Positions 1 to 6,233 of a stretch of 6,919 nt of DNA are shown here, piece after piece. Below the pieces are notes generated by a model that did no database searches, was not told the DNA's origin, and saw only the letters and a list, made by a program, of their open reading frames with translations. The position numbers and the translations under genes are program-made. Origin of the DNA: Bacteroidales bacterium (GTDB taxonomy: Bacteria; Bacteroidota; Bacteroidia; Bacteroidales; UBA932). The DNA is taken from positions 1 to 6,919 of the forward strand of contig JALOCI010000090.1 of assembly GCA_023227835.1 (NCBI GenBank). The letters are read 5' to 3'. The stretch's first letter is position 1. Each line of letters starts with the position of its first letter.

Positions 1-40
1 TCACTATGCCGAAGCGAGCAGGAGGAAATGCGAAGCATAA
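1..40 (+). CDS. Possible 3' end of an unidentified upstream gene
   Basis: The left edge is probably the tail of a + strand gene, because a strong + strand terminator follows at 59-91. Frame 2 ends at TAA 38-40 (HYAEASRRKCEA), 18 nt before the terminator stem, which is the usual arrangement. Frame 1 is also open and ends at TAA 58-60, overlapping the stem base. Frame 3 runs into the stem (TGA 69-71). The minus strand is open from an ATG at 53 to the window edge, but a gene there would leave the terminator unexplained. The visible residues are too few to assign a family. Both frame and product are uncertain. Confidence 0.22.
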   Translation, partial: HYAEASRRKCEA

Positions 41-58
41 TAGTAGCCGCCATCTTTT

Positions 59-91
59 AAAGGTCCGATGAGAAATCATCGGACCTTTTTT
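59..91 (+). terminator. Strong intrinsic (rho-independent) terminator
   Basis: AGGTCCGATGA (61-71) pairs perfectly with TCATCGGACCT (76-86) across a GAAA tetraloop (72-75). Two further A-T pairs (59-60 with 87-88) make a 13-bp stem. It runs directly into a T tract (86-91) that continues after one G. The polarity fits + strand termination of the gene to the left. On the minus strand the stem is followed only by a short T run, so strong bidirectional activity is less likely. It separates the upstream gene from the sigma-factor locus. Confidence 0.92.
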
Positions 92-132
92 GTTTTATGA
101 CTGCCTGAAAAAGCCTTAAGATAGTAATCCTG

Positions 133-180
133 TATCTTTTCAAGTAGCAAATCTCGGATAAACAGATTTTCAAGCGATTT
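133..180 (+). promoter_or_regulatory. Repeat-rich region upstream of the sigma-factor promoter, possible operator
   Basis: TTTTCAAG occurs at 137-144 and again at 167-174, exactly 30 bp apart. AAATCT (149-154) and AGATTT (164-169) form an inverted repeat with a 9-nt spacer. Their centre lies about 45 bp upstream of the expected transcription start, and the right arm overlaps the likely -33 region. This could be a regulator-binding site. In AT-rich DNA such short repeats may also arise by chance, and I do not recognise a known operator. Nothing else is visible between the terminator and the promoter. Confidence 0.25.
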
Positions 181-198
181 ACAAAATCATTATCTTTG
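167..198 (+). promoter_or_regulatory. Bacteroides-type housekeeping promoter for the sigma-factor gene
   Basis: TATCTTTG (191-198) matches the Bacteroidota -7 consensus TAnnTTTG exactly. The -33 element is degenerate (TTTTC at 167-171 against TTTG-like consensus), with about 19 nt between the two. Transcription would start near 202-205, giving a very short leader of about 13-16 nt before the GTG start at 218. This suggests the sigma gene is expressed from the primary sigma factor rather than purely by autoregulation. A partial copy, TATCTTTT, lies at 133-140. Confidence 0.6.
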
Positions 199-217
199 AA
201 TACTTGTAAAGAAAAAA

Positions 218-754
218 GTGTTGCGTCATCAAATAAAAATAGATGGTAAAGAGTTTGCATTCAGGGATATCTTTATGGATTTCTTTGTTTCTCAGGTAAA
301 CTTTGCAAGAAAGATAACAGGAAATGAAGAAGATGCAAAAGACATAGTCCAGGAAATATTCCTGAAAATTTGGAATAGTAATACAGATTTTTCAAACGAA
401 ATAGCTTTCAAATCATACCTCTATATTTCAACACGAAATGCATGCATTGATCACCTTCGCAAAAAAAGAAGCGTTTCAACGGAAATAGATTTAGCGGTAA
501 ACATTGAGGAAGAAGTCAATGAGGCAATGAAAGAAGAGGCTTTCAGACTGCTAGACAAGGCTATAGAAACATTGCCCCCTCAAACAAAAAAAATTATAAG
601 ATTAACGCTTTCCGGCAGTTCTATCAATGAGATTGCCGATAATCTTAAGATAACAGTTAATACGGTCAAAACTCTTAAAATGCGGGCATACAGAACATTG
701 AGGGATAAGTTCGGAGATATGTTCATACTGCTTGTCCTACCTTTTATACAATAA
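218..754 (+). CDS. ECF-type RNA polymerase sigma factor (Bacteroidota family paired with FecR)
   Basis: This 178-aa protein would direct RNA polymerase to the promoters of the adjoining uptake genes. Region 2 covers about residues 15-84: ITGNEEDAKDIVQEIFLKIW carries the acidic region 2.1-2.2 core-binding helix, and FKSYLYISTRNACIDHLRKKR is the region 2.3-2.4 -10 recognition helix. An acidic linker (89-107) follows. Region 4 (about 109-163) has LPPQTKKIIRL and the helix-turn-helix INEIADNLKITVNTVKTLKMRAYRTL reading as -35 recognition. The length is typical for this family. The start is GTG 218 (TTG 221 is possible): an in-frame TGA at 197-199 rules out anything further upstream, and the next ATG (residue 20) would cut region 2. 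A-rich sequence precedes the start. The last residues (FILLVLPFI) form a hydrophobic tail beyond region 4. The fecR gene follows 66 nt downstream, which makes it the likely anti-sigma partner. Confidence 0.95.
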   Translation: MLRHQIKIDGKEFAFRDIFMDFFVSQVNFARKITGNEEDAKDIVQEIFLKIWNSNTDFSNEIAFKSYLYISTRNACIDHLRKKRSVSTEIDLAVNIEEEVNEAMKEEAFRLLDKAIETLPPQTKKIIRLTLSGSSINEIADNLKITVNTVKTLKMRAYRTLRDKFGDMFILLVLPFIQ

Positions 755-767
755 ATATTACATACCT

Positions 768-800
768 GTCACCCTTTTTACACTTTTCTGCGTTTATATA
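768..800 (+). promoter_or_regulatory. Candidate ECF-sigma-dependent promoter in front of fecR
   Basis: The gap between the sigma gene and fecR contains GTCACCCTTTTT (768-779) and, after a short spacer, TGCGTTTATATA (789-800). From the start of ACCC (771) to CGTTT (791) is about two helical turns, suitable for -35 and -10 elements. From memory of other Bacteroidota sigma/FecR pairs, a CCCTTTTT block followed by a CGT-TATA block recurs in this gap. I infer that it is the target of the cognate sigma factor, which would drive fecR and the genes after it. It does not match the housekeeping TAnnTTTG pattern. Confidence 0.5.
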
Positions 801-802
801 TC

Positions 803-811
803 AGAAAGGAA
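803..811 (+). promoter_or_regulatory. Ribosome binding site of fecR
   Basis: AGAAAGGAA lies about 10 nt upstream of ATG 821. It is the only purine-rich site in the window that clearly resembles a Shine-Dalgarno sequence ahead of a gene start, and it supports this ATG. Confidence 0.5.
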
Positions 812-820
812 AAATACATT

Positions 821-1930
821 ATGGAAGATAGGTATAAAAAGGCAATGGGGGAGGCAAAGGAAAGAGCAGAGAGAATGCTGGAGGATATTACACCAGAAGA
901 TGCTGCTCAATACAGACAGAGACTGGATTTTACAAGAAAACTTGACTCGCAACGAAGCTGGATAAAATTCTGGCTAAAGGCAAATCGGACAGGAGTAATA
1001 AAAATATCTGCGGCTGCAGCATCAATTATCCTTGCTGTTTCAGCATTATTCATGCTTTATGATGTTAAGGAAACGCCGCAAATAGTTGCAAATCTTCAAC
1101 AGGAGCTTATGCCGGCAAACGGCAATGTTGTATTGACACTATCTTCAGGTAAAAAGGTTGTCTTAGATTCAATAAATGGTAACATAGCAGGTGCATCCGG
1201 GATAAAGGTAGAGATTTCTGAGGGAGAGATCTCTTATGAGAGCTCTGATGATAAGAGAAATATTGCTGACGAATCAAATGTTGAGTACAATGAATTATAT
1301 GTACCGAAGGGACGCTCCTACGCTATCGTCTTGTGTGACGGTACAAAGGTGTGGCTCAATGCAATGAGCTCAATCAAATATCCGGTAAGGTTTGCTGAGC
1401 GAGAAAGAAATGTCAGCATTACCGGGGAGGCCTATTTTGAGGTTACACGGAATGAAAGAGCTCCGTTTACTGTTTCTACCGGAGATTATAAAGTAAAAGT
1501 TCTTGGAACATCTTTTAATATAAAATCATATCCTGAAGAGAGCAAAACAATCACCACTCTTGTAACCGGTGTGGTTTCAATCCCTGATGCCATAGGCAGT
1601 GAGGTTGTAATGTCACCAGGGGAACAATACCGCTATGACAAACTGAGCAATTCAAGTGAGACAGTTACCGTAAACACGGATATTTATACCTCATGGATAC
1701 ATAACCTTATGAGCATAGAGGAAGAGTCGCTGGTTGAAATCTTCAAAGTGCTTAAGAGAAGGTATGATATTGAGGTTGTATTCGAGGATACAAAACTTGA
1801 ACAGGAGAGATTCTCAGGAAAATTACCTCTGAACGATAATCTTTCGATTGTCCTAAAACAACTATCAAAAGTTTCTCAGGTAGATTTCATTTCAACAAAT
1901 AATACAATATATGTAAGTTACAGAAAATAA
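821..1930 (+). CDS. FecR-family anti-sigma factor (inner-membrane signal transducer)
   Basis: This 369-aa membrane protein would hold the adjacent ECF sigma factor inactive and relay a signal from the TonB-dependent receptor. The N-terminal cytoplasmic part (1-57) is charged and helical and is where sigma binding is expected. It differs from the common short HTH-like N-terminus of this family, so the detailed fold is uncertain. One membrane span lies at about 58-80 (GVIKISAAAASIILAVSALF). The periplasmic part has a FecR domain (about 158-252), with the typical VPKGRSYAIVLCDGTKVWLN and ITGEAYFEV stretches. The VLGTSFNI motif holds G229-T230, which aligns with the Gly-Thr self-cleavage site known in FecR/FoxR proteins. 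The C-terminus (about 297-366) resembles DUF4974, an STN-like fold. Length is normal. The receptor gene starts 43 nt downstream with no terminator between, so co-transcription is likely. Confidence 0.95.
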   Translation: MEDRYKKAMGEAKERAERMLEDITPEDAAQYRQRLDFTRKLDSQRSWIKFWLKANRTGVIKISAAAASIILAVSALFMLYDVKETPQIVANLQQELMPANGNVVLTLSSGKKVVLDSINGNIAGASGIKVEISEGEISYESSDDKRNIADESNVEYNELYVPKGRSYAIVLCDGTKVWLNAMSSIKYPVRFAERERNVSITGEAYFEVTRNERAPFTVSTGDYKVKVLGTSFNIKSYPEESKTITTLVTGVVSIPDAIGSEVVMSPGEQYRYDKLSNSSETVTVNTDIYTSWIHNLMSIEEESLVEIFKVLKRRYDIEVVFEDTKLEQERFSGKLPLNDNLSIVLKQLSKVSQVDFISTNNTIYVSYRK

Positions 1931-1951
1931 GGCACATTATCTGTAAAACCC

Positions 1952-1963
1952 CATAACCTAAAT
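1952..1963 (+). repeat. CATAACCTRAAT leader motif, copy 1
   Basis: CATAACCTAAAT lies 10 nt before the receptor ATG at 1974. It recurs with one mismatch at 4995-5006, immediately before the lipoprotein ATG. The surrounding leader is A-rich (AGAAAAAACG) and has no recognisable Shine-Dalgarno sequence. It may act as a leader or translation element, or be a chance match. Confidence 0.35.
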
Positions 1964-1973
1964 AGAAAAAACG

Positions 1974-4900
1974 ATGAAAAAAAACATTCGCTTTCATTCC
2001 CTTCTACTTGCAATGTTTATGCTGTTGTTTCAGACATCTGTCATTCATGCGCAGCAGATAACATCCTTTAAGGTGAAAAATGCATCACTTGATGAATGTC
2101 TTAAGGAGATTGAAAAACAAACAGGGCTTGGTTACTTGTACAAAGGAGGTGACCTGAAAAGTATTAAGGGAATTACATTCTCTGCCGCAAAAACATCTGT
2201 CAGGGAGGTTCTTCAGGCAATTCTTGTAAATACCGGACTGGTATACGAGATAGATAACGGAGTTATTCTAATTATCCGGGCTCCGAAAAAAGATGCCAAA
2301 AAAAGCCCTCCGGACAAGACAAACCCGGTCTCGGTTAATTTAAAAATCATTGATATTGCATCAAAAGAACCCATTATTGGTGCCACTGCAGTGATAAGGC
2401 AATACGGCATCTATGGTGTTGCAGACATAGACGGATCCCTGATTCTTAAAAATGTCCCCGCAGGAAAGGCTACAATTGAGGTTCAAATGTTAGGTTACGA
2501 AACAGGGTTACAAGATGTTGACCTGGAAGTGTCCCAAAACCTTCAAATATCATTGAGACCTACATCGCTTGAACTGGAGGAGGTTACAGTAGTTGCAAAG
2601 AGTAGTGTTGCTGGAACTTCTACAAGCTCTAAAATAGGAAGACAGGCGATGGACCACCTTCAGGCAACCAGTTTGAAGGATATAATGCAGCTTATTCCAG
2701 GTCAACTTGTTACGGGAGTCAGTGATATGACATCTGCCGAGAAAATAACTATAAGGACACTCAATACATATAATACTAATAATGCTTTCGGAACATCTGT
2801 GATGGTAGACGGAATTCCTGTATCAGACAATGCCTCACTTATGGATAAGACTTCAGTAAATGCCATAGGCGCAACAGGAGTGGATCTCAGACAGATTGGG
2901 GCTGATAATATAGAGTCAGTAGAGGTTATCAGGGGTATTCCTTCGGCCGAATATGGTGATCTAGCATCGGGTGCTGTTATTGTGAATACTAAGGCCGGAT
3001 TCACACCCTACGAAATAAGGGCTAAGATAAACCCTACATCTTTGAATACCTCCCTTGGAAAGGGTTGGAAGCTCGGTAAAAACGGTGGGAGCCTGAATTC
3101 TAATTTTGATTATGCTCAGGCATGGGGTGATCCAAGAGAAAAGAGCAGCTCATTCGACAGGATTTCAGGAGGAATTACATATACAAAGACAATTGGCAGA
3201 ATATGGTATACAAATACTAAATTCAGTGTGAGCAGTCTGTTGGATTTCAGAGGTAATGACCCGGACTTGATAATTGAAGGAAGTGAAACCACTCAGAAGG
3301 CTTTGTCATTAAGATTCAGCCATTCAGGAAGACTTAGCCTGAACAAAAGGTTAATGCGGACATTATCATACGCTTTCGGATACAATCACTCATTTAACGA
3401 GTCACGTACCTCCACTATAGTATCTGCAGGAGGAGGGATGCCAATCATATCAGCTATGTCAACAGGCTATTATGAGGTACCGTATATAACAAATTCATAT
3501 AAAACTTCAGGAGGTACCATCGGGGAGCCAAGAAATATGTTTATAAAGGTATCTAATACATTTACTGCAAACACAAAAAAATTGCATCAACGCTTTAATA
3601 TGGGACTGGAGTACAGATACGAGGAGAATAAGGCAAAGGGTTTCTATAATGACGATGATAATTTTCCTCTCAGACCCAATAGTAATGGAAGGCCCCGGCC
3701 ATACTACGATATACCCCCGATAAACCAGGCATCTGCCTATTTCGAGGACAATATAAACTGGAAGTTTGGAAAAACGACTGGTTTAAAGATTCAGGCCGGT
3801 GTCAGGATGGATATGTTACAACCCGGCTTACCGGAATATGTATATTCAATCTCCCCAAGGTTAAATGCTTCACTTAAAGTTACCGAATGGCTTGAATTCC
3901 GTGGCGGATGGGGCAGGAACTCAAAAACTCCCGGCCTTGCACATCTCTATCCGGAAGCCAAGTATACAGACAGAGAGGTGGCAAAATATCTTCCTGTTGA
4001 CCAAAATTCTCAGCTTGTAATGTATCAGACTTATGTTACGTATGTGGAGAGAAACAATAAGCTCAAAAATGCCACTAATACAAAGGCAGAGATTGGGTTC
4101 GACATAAAACTCCCAAATGAGATGACATTCTCTGTTGTTGCATATCGTGATTATATGCCAAATGGATTTGGTAGTTTTTCAGAGTATAGGACATATCTTT
4201 CCAACTACTATACAGCACAAAAGGGGCTTATTATAAACCAGGGTAGCAAACCCACGGTTGACTGGAACAATCCCGCAAGAGTCGATACCGTTTTCACAAC
4301 AACCGGGAGAGTGGGTAACACACAGGCAAGTCTTGACAGAGGGGTGGAATTTGACTTATCCTTTGGCCAGATTAAAGCAATAAGAACTTCATTTTACCTT
4401 AGCGGAGCTTATATGGAGACTAAAAACTGGCAAAACGGACCAAACTATTCCAATCCTGAAGGCATTTTGCCATCTTCAGTCTATGGCCAGGGAGGTGTAA
4501 ATACACCACCGTTCAAACTGGAATATCCGACAGGTCTGCAAAAGGATATTCAACGAAGGTTCAGCACTGTATTAAGAGCAGTCTGCAACATTCCCCAGCT
4601 AAAAATGGTGGCTTCGTTTACCGGACAAGTAATATGGTATAATTATTCAAATACAACCAACCAGAAGAGTTCTCCTATAGGCTGGATTGACACCGATCTC
4701 AGTTATCATGAAATAACATCAGAAATGCTAAACGATCCGGATTATAAGATTAAAGGATTATTATTAAAAGATCAGATCAAGGATCCTAAGGATATAGAGC
4801 CGAACATCCAGAAACCCATCTGGATAATAAACGGAAGATTACAAAAAGACATATCCAGTTCCCTCGGTTTCTCATTCTTTGTAAACAATGTATTCTTCTA

Positions 4901-4994
4901 TACGCCATATCAATCGACAACTAAGTCAGGAACCCTGTCAGAGAGGAATTTAGGGACCTTTTCGTTTGGAATGGAGCTTATAGTTAAATTATAA
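1974..4994 (+). CDS. STN-domain TonB-dependent outer-membrane receptor (signal-transducing, non-SusC context)
   Basis: This 1006-aa outer-membrane transporter would import a ligand using TonB/ExbBD energy and signal through FecR. Order of domains: a signal peptide (1-26, cut near HA|QQ); an STN signalling domain (about 38-102, LDECLKEIEKQTGLGYLYKG to VILI); a carboxypeptidase-like regulatory beta-sandwich (about 120-196, with IIGATAVI and MLGYETG); a TonB-box-like LEEVTVV at 201-207; a plug (about 217-342, with MVDGIPVSDN, DNIESVEVIRGIPSAEYGDL and SGAVIVNTKAG); and a beta-barrel to the end. The last strand ends FGMELIVKL, with Leu where Phe, Trp or Tyr is usual. The start is ATG 1974, the only one giving a clean KKN-type signal peptide. 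There is no SusD gene beside it. The IGATGVDLRQIGADNIES segment in the plug looks, from memory, like the receptor subgroup that travels with DUF4876 proteins. The ligand cannot be deduced. Confidence 0.95.
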   Translation: MKKNIRFHSLLLAMFMLLFQTSVIHAQQITSFKVKNASLDECLKEIEKQTGLGYLYKGGDLKSIKGITFSAAKTSVREVLQAILVNTGLVYEIDNGVILIIRAPKKDAKKSPPDKTNPVSVNLKIIDIASKEPIIGATAVIRQYGIYGVADIDGSLILKNVPAGKATIEVQMLGYETGLQDVDLEVSQNLQISLRPTSLELEEVTVVAKSSVAGTSTSSKIGRQAMDHLQATSLKDIMQLIPGQLVTGVSDMTSAEKITIRTLNTYNTNNAFGTSVMVDGIPVSDNASLMDKTSVNAIGATGVDLRQIGADNIESVEVIRGIPSAEYGDLASGAVIVNTKAGFTPYEIRAKINPTSLNTSLGKGWKLGKNGGSLNSNFDYAQAWGDPREKSSSFDRISGGITYTKTIGRIWYTNTKFSVSSLLDFRGNDPDLIIEGSETTQKALSLRFSHSGRLSLNKRLMRTLSYAFGYNHSFNESRTSTIVSAGGGMPIISAMSTGYYEVPYITNSYKTSGGTIGEPRNMFIKVSNTFTANTKKLHQRFNMGLEYRYEENKAKGFYNDDDNFPLRPNSNGRPRPYYDIPPINQASAYFEDNINWKFGKTTGLKIQAGVRMDMLQPGLPEYVYSISPRLNASLKVTEWLEFRGGWGRNSKTPGLAHLYPEAKYTDREVAKYLPVDQNSQLVMYQTYVTYVERNNKLKNATNTKAEIGFDIKLPNEMTFSVVAYRDYMPNGFGSFSEYRTYLSNYYTAQKGLIINQGSKPTVDWNNPARVDTVFTTTGRVGNTQASLDRGVEFDLSFGQIKAIRTSFYLSGAYMETKNWQNGPNYSNPEGILPSSVYGQGGVNTPPFKLEYPTGLQKDIQRRFSTVLRAVCNIPQLKMVASFTGQVIWYNYSNTTNQKSSPIGWIDTDLSYHEITSEMLNDPDYKIKGLLLKDQIKDPKDIEPNIQKPIWIINGRLQKDISSSLGFSFFVNNVFFYTPYQSTTKSGTLSERNLGTFSFGMELIVKL

Positions 4995-5006
4995 CATAAC
5001 CTGAAT
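4995..5006 (+). repeat. CATAACCTRAAT leader motif, copy 2
   Basis: CATAACCTGAAT fills the whole 12-nt gap between the receptor stop and the lipoprotein ATG. It matches 11 of 12 positions of copy 1 (1952-1963), which precedes the receptor gene. The gap before the next gene (6228-6233) is too short to hold it and does not match. Confidence 0.35.
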
Positions 5007-6227
5007 ATGAAAAAAATTATAATAGTGATCGGAATTCTGTCAATAATACTGACAGCACTTTCATGTACAAGGGAACTTCCCCTTCCGGTAAGAGATCTGA
5101 ATATAGAATTCAGTCTGCCTGATAATTTCAGGAGTGATATCAAGTATGCAAATCAAGAGGTGGTCTTTACCAGCAGTTCTGCGGTTTATAAATTCACGAC
5201 CGATTCAAACGGAGAGTTGGCCATAACTGAAATAATACCAGATGAGTACAGTATTTCCACCAGTTGGAAGATGACCGGAGCCCAGTATAAGACAATGATA
5301 ACCGATGGCGAACTTGTCGAGGATAAGGCAACTGTTGTCTTAAAAGCCAGTTTGGGTAAGAAAAGAGTATTCACAGATGAAGATTTTGATGTGGTTCTGG
5401 ATAAGCTGGTTTTAAAAAGCTTACTTATTTCAAAGGTTTACTATACAGGGACCAAGGACGATGCAAACAAAAACTATACTGTCGATTCGTATGTGGAAAT
5501 CTTTAATAATTCGGAAGATACTGTTTTTATTGACGGCAAGTATCTGGCATTAGCAGAGTCAATGTCTACTCCGGCTTATCCGGCAAAAGACAATCCTGAT
5601 TATATATATGCCAGACAGATTTGCAAATTTCCGGGGGATGGAAATGACAATCCAATCGCTCCTGGTAAATCAATAGTCATTGCTGCAAAAAACGCAAGAG
5701 ATCACAGGAGCAGTGCATCCACTTCAATTGACCTTTCAACAGCAGACTTTGAAGTCAAGGAGGCGGAAGGAATGGGTAATCCGGATGTGAAAGCACTAAA
5801 CATACTCTCAAACTCCCTTACTATAAAGTTTTTGAATCTAATGACCGGAGGAGGTAATGCTGTATTTATATTTGAAACGGAAGAAGATATTCTGGACTGG
5901 CCGCAATACTATGCTCCCGGTAAGACTTCCGGAGAGAGATTCCGGAGAGTTCCAATTACTGTTGTTTTAGATGGAGTAGAGTGTCTTAAAAACAACGCAT
6001 CCACCGGACCTGATATTAATCTGAAGCGTTTCCAGTCATTGGTAGATGCGGGATTTGCCTATACTAACGCAACCACCGGCTACACACATGAGTCTATTGA
6101 GCGAAAAGTAAGTACTACAGAAAATGGCAGAGTAATCCTTAGAGATGTAAATAACAGCACAGAGGATTTTGTGATTACACTTGATCCTACTCCAAGAAAA
6201 TATGACAAACCTGAACTTTTGAATTAA
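5007..6227 (+). CDS. DUF4876-like lipoprotein with lamin-tail-like C-terminal region
   Basis: This 406-aa protein is probably a lipid-anchored envelope protein of unknown function. A signal peptide (1-19) ends in a lipobox (TALSC), with Cys20 as the predicted lipidated residue. Residues about 28-135 look like a beta-sandwich of the carboxypeptidase-regulatory or transthyretin-like kind. From about 138 the pattern changes: LISKVYYTGT, then YVEIFNNSEDTVFIDGKYLAL, APGKSIVIA with NARDH, and at the end GYTHESIERK with a following Asn/Asp-rich strand and ProThr. This order (EI-N-s turn, PG-s-ivi, ERK) resembles lamin-tail domains, which are surface adhesive or binding folds. From memory the phrasing KxxNKNYTxDxYxEIxNNS is typical of DUF4876. 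It starts 12 nt after the receptor gene and ends 6 nt before the next barrel gene. It occupies the SusD position but lacks SusD features. It could serve as a ligand-binding surface partner of the receptor. Confidence 0.82.
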   Translation: MKKIIIVIGILSIILTALSCTRELPLPVRDLNIEFSLPDNFRSDIKYANQEVVFTSSSAVYKFTTDSNGELAITEIIPDEYSISTSWKMTGAQYKTMITDGELVEDKATVVLKASLGKKRVFTDEDFDVVLDKLVLKSLLISKVYYTGTKDDANKNYTVDSYVEIFNNSEDTVFIDGKYLALAESMSTPAYPAKDNPDYIYARQICKFPGDGNDNPIAPGKSIVIAAKNARDHRSSASTSIDLSTADFEVKEAEGMGNPDVKALNILSNSLTIKFLNLMTGGGNAVFIFETEEDILDWPQYYAPGKTSGERFRRVPITVVLDGVECLKNNASTGPDINLKRFQSLVDAGFAYTNATTGYTHESIERKVSTTENGRVILRDVNNSTEDFVITLDPTPRKYDKPELLN

Positions 6228-6233
6228 TATACT

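Noticed and set aside
28..60. GGAGG (21-25) followed by ATG 28 and a 10-codon open frame ending at 60
   Set aside because: Bacteroidota rarely rely on strong Shine-Dalgarno sites, and the short frame runs into the terminator base. More likely the coding tail of the upstream gene by chance.
57..260. 67-aa open frame on the minus strand
   Set aside because: It spans the terminator hairpin, the promoter region and the start of the sigma gene, and its composition is low-complexity Leu/Phe/Arg. There is no ribosome site or family resemblance.
732..965. 77-aa + strand open frame bridging the sigma and fecR genes
   Set aside because: It is the out-of-frame shadow of the sigma C-terminus, the promoter gap and the fecR start, with Arg/Trp-rich composition typical of a shadow frame.
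2213..3004. Minus-strand open frames inside the receptor gene
   Set aside because: They lie opposite clearly conserved STN, regulatory-domain and plug coding sequence and show no domain features of their own.
1974..4994. Classical siderophore receptor (FecA orthologue)
   Set aside because: The architecture fits signalling receptors in general, but the inserted regulatory domain and the DUF4876/DUF6850 neighbours do not match known siderophore operons. No specificity can be read from the sequence.
4910..5374. Minus-strand open frames around the receptor/lipoprotein junction
   Set aside because: They overlap the receptor end and the lipoprotein signal peptide and N-domain, both well supported on the + strand.
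5007..6227. SusD-like lipoprotein
   Set aside because: The length (406 aa) is short for SusD, the sequence is strand-rich rather than helical TPR-like, and no SusD/RagB signature is present.
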